From: Schizochytrium sp. CCTCC M209059
Lineage: Eukaryota > Sar > Bigyra > Thraustochytrida > Thraustochytriidae
Assembly (NCBI GenBank): GCA_000818945.1
Contig: KN805391.1
Span: 446,019-510,018, forward strand
Direction: 5' to 3'
Length of the DNA stretch: 64,000 nucleotides
Position numbers and translations under genes: made by a program. Under the pieces are notes generated by a model that saw nothing but the letters and a program-made list of their open reading frames with translations, ran no database searches and was not told the DNA's origin. Shown piece after piece: positions 10,121-18,497 of the stretch. Position 1 is the stretch's first letter. Each line of letters opens with the position of its first letter.

Positions 10121-10967
10121 CTACTGGTACTGCTTGTTCTCCTGGCAAGCGCGGAGCGCCTGAAAGTAAAAGTCGCAGGCCGCAGCGTTGTTGTTCTGCT
10201 CCTGCAAGCACTGGTACAGCTGCTTCTGGTCCACGGCGCAGGCATCACCAGCGTCGAGGTTGTAGTTCTGAGCGGGCACCTGGGGGTAAGCCTGCTGGGG
10301 TGCGGCCTGCTGCTGGGGTGCGGCCTCCTTGTCGTCGCCAGAGCCGGAGAACATGTTCATGGCGCCGTTGACAGCGTGGTGGCCCATCGAGCTACCGACA
10401 CCGAGGGCCATACCCTGGGCAACCATGCCGCCACTGTTCATCGTCAAATTGTCATCGTGCACACACAGTTTTACATGCGGTGAAGCGCGCACTCTCCGCG
10501 TTAGTTTCACTGTTTTCATTCATTCATTCATTCATTCATTTCTCCTTCACGGACTCGAGGCCAAGCGCGACGCAAAGAGCAGTACACGGGGAGAGAGAGA
10601 GAGAGAGAGAGTACACGGGCTCCGAGGCGCGCCATGGCATCTCCCTCCGCGTTGGCCCCATGACCGTCGTCGATCCATGACCGAGGCGGGTTCGCGAAAG
10701 AACTTACAATCCAGACATCATGCCGCCGCCCGAAGCAGGCGCGGCCGCCGGGGCAGCGGCGGGCGCGGGCGCGGGCGCGGGGGCGTGGTGCTGCGCCGGA
10801 GGAGGGGGCGCGTGGTGCTGCTGGGCAGCGGGCGCGGGCGCAGGCGCAGGCGCGCGCTGGGGTGCGGGCTGCGCGCGGGCAGGCGCGGGTGCGGCCTTGC
10901 GGCCAAACATGCCGCCGCCGCCGCTGCTGGAGCTGCCGCCACCACCGCCACCACGACGCCGGCCCAT
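10121..10967 (-). CDS. CHCHD2/CHCHD10 (Mix17)-like twin CX9C protein, two exons
   Basis: Exon 1 is 10967-10708 and exon 2 is 10433-10121. The join gives 190 residues and keeps frame. The N-terminus is Gly/Arg-rich then Pro/Ala-rich. The middle, spanning the splice, reads GGMMSGF then GGMVAQGMALGVGSSMGHH, the Gly/Ala-rich hydrophobic segment of the family. The end carries C-AVDQKQLYQ-C and C-DFYFQALRA-C, two CX9C motifs that the Mia40 pathway oxidises in the mitochondrial intermembrane space. Known relatives act in respiration and cristae organisation. An ATG-less upstream frame runs through the CAG repeat, so ATG 10967 is preferred. Splice sites are inferred from GT/AG and protein continuity, not transcripts. 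Confidence 0.88.
10434..10707 (-). other. Intron of the CHCHD2-like gene
   Basis: The donor reads GTAAGTT on the minus strand from 10707 and the acceptor reads AACAG ending at 10434, giving 274 bases in phase 2. Without removal, the frame stops two bases past the donor (TAA). The intron contains an ATTC repeat near 10516-10541 and a GA repeat near 10592-10610. Confidence 0.85.
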
Positions 10968-11005
10968 CTTGCTCGAGGGGGGGGACGAGGTCCTTCCGCT
11001 GCCTG

Positions 11006-11007
<2 letters not shown>

Positions 11008-11049
<42 letters not shown>
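11008..11049 (-). repeat. (CTG)14, CAG on the transcribed strand
   Basis: Fourteen uninterrupted CTG units on the plus strand read as CAG/AGC on the minus strand, 41 bases upstream of the CHCHD2-like ATG. They are probably in the 5' leader. If translation began upstream they would encode polyserine in frame. Confidence 0.9.
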
Positions 11050-11050
<1 letters not shown>

Positions 11051-11142
11051 GCGTCGCTAGGTTCGCGTCTCTGTGCACGGGGATCGATCGATCGCTCGAT
11101 CGGAGTCTGCACGCCGCCTTTTTTCGCCGCCTTTGTCGCGCC

Positions 11143-11222
11143 GCGCAAGTGCGCTATGCGCGCCGCGCAAGTGGAACTTTCGCGAAGGCGCCCTTGCGCG
11201 CCGCGCATCTTTCACTTGCGCC
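11143..11222. promoter_or_regulatory. CAAGTG/CACTTG motif cluster upstream of CHCHD2-like gene
   Basis: GCGCAAGTG is at 11143-11151, GCGCAAGTGG at 11165-11174 and CACTTGCGCC at 11213-11222. The same motif in both orientations clusters upstream of RPS18 and of the Fused-like kinase gene. Position suggests a promoter element. No factor is known. Confidence 0.45.
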
Positions 11223-11952
11223 GGGCTTTTCGAGAAGTCAATCCAGCGGCGCGGGGCTGGCGGGCGGGGACTAGCTCGCGACTAAGAGGGGGGCACGCGG
11301 CGCGTCTGCCTCCTTACTGGTGTCGTCGGAGACTTGATTTCCTGGAGAGAGCGTCACGAGGATCGGAGAGGAGAGAAATTCAGGATCATGGCCATGATGG
11401 CATCCTTGCGATAGATGATCCAGGGAACGAAAGATCAGCAGGGCTTGTCGAGATCAACATGGCTCACCAACAAGGGAAGGGAGAGTAGGTCTATAGTTCT
11501 TTCTCTCTCGGAGAAAGCTGGCTCTTCCCTTCGGTGGAAAGCAATGACACCTTGCGGGTTAGTCATCGAAAAGGCTTATGAGCAGCAGCTGCAGCACCTG
11601 GTCCGAAGCGGAAATGAATTCCTTGTTCCCCTCGAGACGACATTCGCGAGACGGAGAACCGCAGCACGCGCTGCACGGACGATGAAGAACCTGCAGCTGG
11701 CTGGCTGGTGAGGCAGCTGCAGCTCTCGATTCTTTCAGCCTGACTCCGTGCATTGCGAGCTGCCGCAGCTGCCTGATGGCCACTGCTGAAGCGTGCCCGA
11801 GGTGAGGTATCGTCCAACGACGGTACGATAGCCAGACTGACAGACTGCCACCGAATGCTCGTGGTGACTAGACCAGACTAGTTTTGAGACTAGATAACGT
11901 GCTGTCGCGATTGGCGAACCTGGCGATCTCGTCAGGGCACATAGTGCGCGCG

Positions 11953-12969
11953 ATGCAGTTGGCCGACTGGCGGAAAACGCCGCGCGGCAAGCACGGAGCG
12001 AGGATGCGCGACGCGGTGAACGCGCGGCGCCTCGCGCGGGCGTGCGCGGCGATTGTGGGCACAGCGCAGCCGACGAGGCGAGATGCGAAACGACTGAAAA
12101 GCTACCTCGAAGTCCTGCGTGCCCGCGTGGACACCCTTCAACGTGCCCAGAGCGCTGCGAACGAGGGGGGCCATGACGAGAGCGAGGCCGTCACTCTGAG
12201 CGGGATGGAGATTGATGAGCTGGCAGAGCTTACGCAAAAGCTGGCACTCTTTGAGTCCTTTGTGCAGGACCACGTCCACGTGCTTCGTCGCGGAGAGGCT
12301 TTACCCGAGGCGCCTCCCTTGGAGCGCCAAGCTTCTCAAGAGCGCGAACGTCTCAGTCTCGCACGCTCTGCTTCCCAAAAGGATACCCGTTTGCGGGATA
12401 AGGATCCGCAGAACAACAGCATCAACAGCAGCAGCAGCAGCAGTTATAGAAGCGTTGAGCCGCAGGATGCAACAGACTTGCACGAGAAGTCACTACATCC
12501 GCCGCCACCACCACCACCACCGCAGGCTGCCAGCCTGGATCCAGGCCCGACCGCGTCACGTGATCACGAGCAAGAACTCGAAGAGCTCCTCGGCAGGGCA
12601 CCGCCGTCTAGCTTTGCAGACTTTATGGCCGGCAATGGCGCTGGCTCCCATGCAGTAGAGGACCAGCTGCGTCAGATGGAGGCAGAACAAGAAACGCTCA
12701 AGGATGACGTGAGCGAAATGGTGGGTAGCATTCGACAGCGACTTCTTGGAATTAATGAAGATTTACAGACGGACAAGCAAAAGCTCGATATGGTCGAGGA
12801 GCGCGCAGACCGGAGCCTCGACATGCTGGGCACCATGTCGAAGCGACTGAATATTACCATGGCTTCGTCCTCGTACAATTGTAAAATGTGTGCGCTGGGC
12901 GTTATCATTGTGCTCGCTCTGTGGGTGTTTGCATACTTGGTCATGCGGATCTTTCCAAAAGTCAAGTAG
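11953..12969 (+). CDS. USE1: USE1-like tail-anchored SNARE
   Basis: From ATG 11953 the product is 338 residues. The C-terminal region has the family layout: a SNARE-type coil (EDQLRQMEAEQETLKDDVSEM to about SLDMLGTMSKRL), a short spacer and one terminal membrane helix ending WVFAYLVMRIFPKVK. USE1 proteins end in a very similar Arg-Ile-x-Pro-Lys-x-Lys tail. USE1 is an ER SNARE for Golgi-to-ER retrograde fusion. The middle is low complexity, with a polyserine and a polyproline run near 12420-12530. The N-terminus is uncertain: the frame is open from 11872, and residues there (NVLSRLANLA) look family-like, so an upstream exon is possible. ATG 12004 is another option. Confidence 0.78.
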   Translation: MQLADWRKTPRGKHGARMRDAVNARRLARACAAIVGTAQPTRRDAKRLKSYLEVLRARVDTLQRAQSAANEGGHDESEAVTLSGMEIDELAELTQKLALFESFVQDHVHVLRRGEALPEAPPLERQASQERERLSLARSASQKDTRLRDKDPQNNSINSSSSSSYRSVEPQDATDLHEKSLHPPPPPPPPQAASLDPGPTASRDHEQELEELLGRAPPSSFADFMAGNGAGSHAVEDQLRQMEAEQETLKDDVSEMVGSIRQRLLGINEDLQTDKQKLDMVEERADRSLDMLGTMSKRLNITMASSSYNCKMCALGVIIVLALWVFAYLVMRIFPKVK

Positions 12970-13225
12970 AGGTCTCGAGCAAGGTGCGTGTACAAGCCAT
13001 TTGTTTGTAGAAACGATGTGGCGTGCACCTCCCACCAGCACCAGCTAGCTAGTAAAGGTCCGGAGCGAGGCCAAAGCAAGCTAGGCCTCGCTTAAGTTGG
13101 CGCAAGAGGTCAAGCTTACGAAGTGTGGCGGCTTTCGTTTGTTTGTGTGAAAAAAAATGTAGATATGCAAAGAATCTTTCATTGTCTTGGATGTGGGCAG
13201 GAAGGAGAGAAGAATAAACACTTGT

Positions 13226-15523
13226 TCAGCGTCGTGACCGCTTGTGCTGCTTGCCGCCGTGTTGCCTGGACTGCTTGCCCTGGTTTCGCAGTCGGGCCTT
13301 GTCGGCGTGCTTTTTGCCCTTGGCAAAGACGCCCACGCGAGTCTTTGTTCCTGGAATCACATTTTCTTTCTCGAGATAGAGGCTTGCAGAAAGAGCCTCC
13401 TCGAAAACAGCTCGCTGCTTGGCCACGCGAGCGTCGAGCGAACGCCGCCGCTTGGCCTTAAAAGCCTCTTCAAACTGATTTGCTTCTGAATATAGCTCGC
13501 TCTGCTCGCGCTTCCGCTTGCTGCGGATTGCTTCGAGATTCGAGACTAGGGCCTTTTGTTTTGCCAAGGATGCCTGCGCCTTGGCCATGGCTTCGCGTGC
13601 TTTGTCGGAAATTTCAACTTTGCGCGCGTCCTTGGAAGTCGTCGAAGATGACGATGACGATGATGACACGGCCGCCAAGACAGCCTCATCGACTTCCATG
13701 ACATCCTGCTCTTCACCACTTTCCTTCTTCTTCTCTACTTCTTCGTCCTCTTCTTCTTCTTCTTCTTCTTCTTCGTCCTGTCCATCCTCTTCTTCATCAT
13801 TGTCCTGTTCCTCTCCTTCTTCCTTCGTTTCAACCTGAATGTCGTCACTTTGTACCACATCTTCAGAAGCTGACGCTGCGGCGGCAGAGGCTGCCTCTGC
13901 GTCATGGGCCTCCGAGGTATTCCCCGTCAGATCTTCCGCGACAACTTCCTTTTGGGCAAGCGACTTTTCGGCTACGAGCGCTGCCTCTGTCGCAACTTCA
14001 AAGCCAGCTTTGCGAACAGCCTGCGCTTCTTGGATGCGAGCAGTGTGCTTGAGAGCTTTGCTAGCAGCGTCAATGGCAACCTGGGTGCCGGCACGTCGCA
14101 CCGCCCGCTTTGAGGTCTGCTCACGCGCTTCGGCAGCGGCTGCACTCGCAGCCTTGCTCCCAATTTGGCGAACAGCCCGCGACTTTGCAGCACGAGACGA
14201 GCGCTTGAGTGCCTCATCTGCAGCTTTGACGGCCACCTTGGCGCCAGCGTTGCGAATGGCCCGCTTTGAGGTCTGCTCCCGCGCTTCGGCAGCGGCTGCA
14301 CTCGCAACCTTGCTGCCAATTTGGCGAACAGCCCGCGACTCTGCAGCACGAGTCGAGCGCTTGAGTGCCTCATCTGCAGCTTCTACGGCCACCTTGGCGC
14401 CAGTGTTGCGAACAGCACGAACTACAGACTGATCTCGCGCCTCAGCAGCAGCCGCTGCTGCTACCTTGCTGCCAAGTTTGCGGACATTGCGCGAGGATTC
14501 TGCACGAGCAGATTGCTTGAGAGCCTCTGCAGCAGCCTGACGTGCTGCAGCTCGAACTGTACCGCGTTGTCTTGCGACAGCGGTTGCTGCCTTGAGAACG
14601 GGCGCAGCAGCGTCTTTATGCGCACGTCGCGAGGCACGATTTTGCTCCCGAATGAAGCCCAGAACAGCACCTTTGTCCGCGGCCTCTTGAATGGCAATCT
14701 TGCTCAGGTTACGCAGCTTTGTCTGCTGGAGCGATTGTTTGGCCAGTTCGACGGCGCTGAGCGTCCGTGGTGCATCCTGGGATTCCTCCATGGGGGCAGG
14801 GCTGCTCTGCGCCTTGGCGGGCGAAGCGGCGTCGGCATTCTTGAGCGCAGACGACTTCTTTGTGGTCTTCTTTGACTTCTTTGTCTTTGTCTTGATCGTC
14901 GTCGAGAGCAGAGTCTCGGTCTCCGGCTGCTGGTCGCAATCCTGGTCCTGGGTACGAGCAGCGGCGGAGGCGGCAGACTTACGTGTCCTGGGCTTTTTCA
15001 CAGGTTCAGAAGAGTATTCAGCAAGTTTGGCGCGCTTCTTCGTCTTAGAGACGGGCGCTTGCTGCTGCTGTAGCGTATTCGTGGCTTCCTTGAGCTGCGG
15101 CTTGAGCCTCGACTTTGAGGTCTTGGACAGGGCGCGAGGGTCAACGTTTTCACCGTCGTGAGGCTCCCATAGCTTGGCCTTGGCCTTTGACGACTGCGGC
15201 TTGGCCTTGGAGCGACGCCTCGGCTGCGCAGCAGTCTTCATGGCGTCATCGCATTCCATGTCTTCAGGAGCCTGCGCAGGCGCAAGTTTGCGCAGCTCAT
15301 CGATGATGGCCGTAGTCTTCATGTTTGCCTTGACGCCATGCTGCTTTGCGAGGGCCTGGAGGTCTCTGCGGTTGAGGTCATCGAGACCGCGAAGCACTGC
15401 GTCGGTGAGCATGTTGTCGTTGTCTCCGCCAGCCGCGTGAGCAGAAGGTTTCTGCGTAGAAACGCCGCCAGCCTTGGCGTTGCTCGCGACGTTGGTATCG
15501 CAGTACACGAGAAAGCTTGGCAT
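13226..15523 (-). CDS. SAP-domain chromatin/spindle protein, NuSAP-like
   Basis: The product is 765 residues and highly basic. Residues about 44-78 form a SAP motif (LDDLNRRDLQALAKQHGVKA then IIDELRKL), a short DNA-binding helix pair. Lys/Ala-rich sequence follows, then four 52-residue repeats (GSKVASAAAAEAREQTSKRA type) encoded by a 156-bp DNA repeat. A Glu/Asp run comes next, and a coiled basic C-terminus contains KENVIPGTKTRVGVF. An N-terminal SAP, basic middle and KEN-box-like C-terminus resemble nucleolar and spindle-associated protein NUSAP1, which bundles mitotic microtubules near chromatin. That match is by architecture only. Other SAP proteins are possible. The gene converges on USE1. 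Confidence 0.6.
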   Translation of the reverse strand: MPSFLVYCDTNVASNAKAGGVSTQKPSAHAAGGDNDNMLTDAVLRGLDDLNRRDLQALAKQHGVKANMKTTAIIDELRKLAPAQAPEDMECDDAMKTAAQPRRRSKAKPQSSKAKAKLWEPHDGENVDPRALSKTSKSRLKPQLKEATNTLQQQQAPVSKTKKRAKLAEYSSEPVKKPRTRKSAASAAARTQDQDCDQQPETETLLSTTIKTKTKKSKKTTKKSSALKNADAASPAKAQSSPAPMEESQDAPRTLSAVELAKQSLQQTKLRNLSKIAIQEAADKGAVLGFIREQNRASRRAHKDAAAPVLKAATAVARQRGTVRAAARQAAAEALKQSARAESSRNVRKLGSKVAAAAAAEARDQSVVRAVRNTGAKVAVEAADEALKRSTRAAESRAVRQIGSKVASAAAAEAREQTSKRAIRNAGAKVAVKAADEALKRSSRAAKSRAVRQIGSKAASAAAAEAREQTSKRAVRRAGTQVAIDAASKALKHTARIQEAQAVRKAGFEVATEAALVAEKSLAQKEVVAEDLTGNTSEAHDAEAASAAAASASEDVVQSDDIQVETKEEGEEQDNDEEEDGQDEEEEEEEEEDEEVEKKKESGEEQDVMEVDEAVLAAVSSSSSSSSTTSKDARKVEISDKAREAMAKAQASLAKQKALVSNLEAIRSKRKREQSELYSEANQFEEAFKAKRRRSLDARVAKQRAVFEEALSASLYLEKENVIPGTKTRVGVFAKGKKHADKARLRNQGKQSRQHGGKQHKRSRR
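14011..14634 (-). repeat. 156-bp tandem coding repeat, about four units
   Basis: Units begin in register at 14011, 14167, 14323 and 14479, an exact 156-base (52-codon) spacing. The units at 14167 and 14323 are close to identical over long stretches, including a shared block around GCCTCATCTGCAGCTT. The outer units are more diverged. The repeat keeps frame inside the SAP-domain gene and encodes Ala-rich helical segments. Confidence 0.85.
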
Positions 15524-16449
15524 CTATTCTGGGTCCGGCGCCCGCTTTACAGACGCGCGCTCCGAGAACAGCTCTTTGAGGACCCTGAAAATGGCGTCAC
15601 GCCACGTTCCCGCACCGTGCCGCGCCGCGGGTTTCCGACCTGACTTTGTTTTGGGCAAACTCAGAGGGACGCGGGGCTCGTTTTTGCTCGAAAAAGGCCA
15701 AGACCTCGCTTTCGGATGATCAGGACCAAGAAGCGACGCGCCGCGTCTTTAAGTCACGCGCGTTGCGTCGGGCGCGTACAACGTTTAGAACCTCAGCCCC
15801 AGGCCTTGAGAGACGCTTCTCAAGGTCTGCGTGCTGTTTGTCTGTCTGTCTGCCTGCCTGTCTGCCGCGAGTCGAGGTCGAGTCTGAAGAAGCAAGCGTG
15901 CGTGCCCCAGAAAAAACCGTCCGTTTCATCCATCTTGCCGGGACAGAGACCATGAGTCCCTGAACAAAAGGAATAAGCAGAGCTGAGCAGAAGCTGCAGC
16001 TTGCGCAATAAAACGAGCAAAGGGGGGAGGGAGATAAGCACGGACTGCGCAGCGAGCATTGAGAGCGAGTGAGATGAGAAGTGTCATGAACGAAAACGGC
16101 AAGCTTGATCTTGAATATATCGAGGAGTAGAGGGACTATCTATGAAAAGACGAGCGATAAGACGAAGGCTGCTGACTGCGTGACAGGCACGATGCGGCTG
16201 CAGATTGCTGGTACAACATAAACATACATCATGATGGTCGTACAATTACTCAGGAAATTAGAGATGATACTGAAGCTACTGATCATCGCTCGGCACGAAG
16301 CGTCCTACGTAACCTCCATGAACTCTTGCAAGAGACGTCCACATTGGTGCTTACGTATACAGGTAAGCAAAAAAGTAAGCAAGAAAGCAAGCGAGCGAGC
16401 AAGCAAGGAGTAAAGAAACGAATAGCAGATCCAAACAGTTCCTAAAAGA
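15524..16449. other. Intergenic region between SAP-domain gene and RPS18
   Basis: This is the 5' flank of the SAP-domain gene and the 3' flank of RPS18, both on the minus strand. Simple repeats are visible: CTGT/CTGC units at 15838-15870 and AAGC/GAGC units at 16363-16410. No coding frame resembles a known protein. RPS18 3' UTR probably occupies the right-hand part. Confidence 0.55.
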
Positions 16450-17533
16450 TTAGCGGGGACCCACAGTGCGGCCACGGCGGCCAGTGGTCTTGGTGTGCTG
16501 GCCACGGACCTTGATGCCCCAGTAGTGGCGGATACCACGGTGGTTGCGGACCTTCTTGAGGCGCTCAATGTCCTCGCGAAGCTTCTGCTCGAGGCTGTTG
16601 GCAACGAGCTGCGAGTACTTGCCCGTCTTGTAGTCATGCTGACGGTTCAGAAACCACTTGGGCACGCGGAAGTGAAGGGGGTTGCTGATAAGAGCGACGA
16701 GACGCTCAATCTCGTCGGGCTTGAGCTCACCGGCGCGCTTGTCCATGCTGATTTCTGCCTTCTTGCAGATCAGGTTGGCAAAGCGGCGGCCAATACCCTT
16801 GATGGAGGTAAGGGAGTGCATCACCTTAACGCGACCATCGATGTTGGTGTTACTGTGAACGTTTGAAATAAAATCATGCGCAAGCGCCGTCATAAAGTTA
16901 GTCCATCGTGATTCATGTACCCTTTTCTTTTCCTTTTGGACCTCCCCTCCACCAGGAAACGACACCAGCGAGCGCGGGCGCGAGCGCGAGAGCGAGAGCG
17001 AGAGAGTGATCCGACGAATGAAGGTGACGAGATCTATCCAGGCCGAAGAACAAAGACCAAAGACACTTCGTGAAGTGCGGTATCGCGAGAGACAAAGTTG
17101 CCACGCATGGCAGCAGACTTTATTGATCGATGAAGAACCTCTTCGGAGGCTTTCCCGGTCGATGATCTACCTAACTGGCTGGCTGACTTGACTGGCCACG
17201 ATGGCTTCATGACCCAAGCTCGCCTTTCCGCTGTTCCAATGCGAAAGCGTCTGCTGCGCGAACCGAAAACACGAAGCATGCACTCCTTCGCCCGGCTCAG
17301 GCTCTCGCCCTAGTCATTTCTCATCTCCCTCTCGTCCTCGTCGTCGTCCTCCGAGGCCCCGCGCTCGTGGGTGGCTGCATGGCAGCATGGTCGCTCATCG
17401 TCGTTTCCAAGGTCTCGCGCGCGGGCGCTTGGCAAGCGCCCGCGCGCGCGAGGGACGCCGGCGCGTCCTCCGCGGCAACGTACAGAATACGGAGAATGTG
17501 CTGGAAGTCGGAGCCCGCGATGAGAGCGCTCAT
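16450..17533 (-). CDS. RPS18: 40S ribosomal protein S18 (uS13), two exons
   Basis: Exon 1 (17533-17484) encodes MSALIAGSDFQHILRI plus two bases. Exon 2 (16852-16450) completes Leu and continues NTNIDGRVKVMHSLTSIKG to RGQHTKTTGRRGRTVGPR. The join gives 150 residues, about the usual eukaryotic length, and restores the conserved FQHILRxLNTNIDG run. Conserved blocks include KRAGELKPDEIERL, FLNRQHDYKTGKYSQ and VRNHRGIRHYWGIKVRGQ. uS13 sits in the head of the small subunit at the P-site and intersubunit bridges. The exon 2 frame extends upstream to 16965 in unconserved intron sequence, so a single-exon call there would be wrong. Confidence 0.97.
16853..17483 (-). other. Intron of RPS18
   Basis: The donor reads GTACGT on the minus strand starting at 17483 and the acceptor reads TTCACAG ending at 16853, giving 631 bases in phase 2. 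It is the longest intron I can support here and begins after codon 16. Ribosomal protein introns often host snoRNAs. I looked for box motifs by eye and could not support one. Confidence 0.88.
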
Positions 17534-17652
17534 GGTGCCGTCGAGCGAGTCTTCGTGCCCGTGCTCCGTGCGCGCTTCTTCAAGAGTCTGCTGCCTCTCT
17601 CTCGCGCCGCCTCGCCCCGCTGCCCTCGCCTTGGGCCGCCCTCTCTTTGCCC

Positions 17653-17728
17653 CACTTGCGCCGCCCCGCTATAACCCACTTGCCGCCCCCGCCCCAAGTG
17701 CACTTTCGCCCCGCGCCCCACTTGCGCG
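17653..17728. promoter_or_regulatory. CACTTGC motif cluster upstream of RPS18
   Basis: CACTTGCGC is at 17653-17661, CACTTGCC at 17677-17684, CCAAGTG at 17694-17700 and CACTTGCGCG at 17719-17728. These lie about 120-195 bases upstream of the RPS18 ATG. The motif is shared with the clusters at 11143 and 42429. A core or proximal promoter role is inferred. Confidence 0.5.
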
Positions 17729-18039
17729 CCGCGCCCTTTGCGCCCCCGCCACCACCGATTCGAAAGCGCCCCGCGTTCCCGACGTTACCCGCGTTCCCGG
17801 GACCAAGGGGACTAGGGTTAGGGCTTGGCGCGGGGTCTGGTGGTGGGTGGTAGGGGAAGGGATGGATCATAGATAAAAGAATGAGGGGAGCGGGGTGGAC
17901 GAGCCATAATAGCACAGAGAGAGAAAGAGAGAGAGAGTCTGATGGGAGAGACAGAGAAAAGGAGAAAGGAGAAAGGAGAAAGGAGATCGTGGCAGTTCGC
18001 GGGACTGATTTCCTAACCTGTGTGACGACTTGTCTTCTT

Positions 18040-18230
18040 GCCTTCTACGTTTTGCCATAATCTTGGCCATCCATGATCTTCGCCATGAAAGATTTTTGGC
18101 CATGCATCTTTTCTTGCCCCCTCCATGATTCTTGCGATCCATGGATTTCTTGCGATGAGCTTCTTGTCACGCATGCTTTCGGCCATGATGCTTCTTGTCT
18201 TTGCTTCTCTCAGAGCCTTGTCTTGCACTT
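18040..18230 (-). repeat. Degenerate ATGG-AAGA repeat tract
   Basis: Read on the minus strand, short units of about 12-25 bases recur, most starting ATGG and containing CAAGA or AAGAA: ATGGATCGCAAGAATC, ATGGCGAAGATC and ATGGATGGCCAAGATT. Spacing is irregular. It opens two overlapping frames but neither looks conserved. It could be a decayed minisatellite. Confidence 0.5.
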
Positions 18231-18497
18231 TGCCCGGCCAGCCAGCCCATAGCTTCATGTGTATATAGGCCTATCTATGCACAGTGCACAGAACTCGACT
18301 GTGACCGAGCGGAGAGGTACAACCTGGCCGGTCTTGGCCTACTGTTTTACAGTTGGCTTAAGGAAAGTGAAGTGACATGAGCGCTAGCTGTCTCTCCAAC
18401 TCGACACACAAGCGCCTCCTCGCTGAGCAGATTAAGATCGCAAGGCTGACCCTGGCAGGATAGAACGCCGAGGCAGGGTGCAGCGACCACGCGTGCC

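Larger units (their letters stand above)
10968..11952. other. Divergent promoter region between the CHCHD2-like gene and USE1
   Basis: Nearest the CHCHD2-like start are a CTG repeat (11008-11049), GATC units near 11082-11100 and a cluster of CAAGTG-type sites at 11143-11222, each listed separately where relevant. From 11230 to 11870 there is no recognised coding signal, only CAGCTGCAG-type runs near 11585-11770. The USE1 frame is open back to 11872, so an upstream USE1 exon might end in this region. Confidence 0.5.
17534..18497. other. RPS18 promoter and region to the GT71-like gene
   Basis: 17640-17730 carries a cluster of CACTTGC sites. CTAGGGTTAGGG at 17811-17822 holds two TTAGGG units. 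17917-17986 has GA and GGAGAAA repeats. 17990-18250 holds a degenerate repeat, listed separately. No gene is supported before the ATG at 18498. Confidence 0.55.

Noticed and set aside
16853..16965. N-terminal extension of RPS18 exon 2 to an upstream ATG
   Set aside because: Residues before NTNIDG are unconserved, while the spliced exon at 17533-17484 restores the family sequence exactly.
17811..17822. TTAGGG-type telomeric repeat
   Set aside because: Only two units, inside a gene-dense region. Not a telomere; could be chance.
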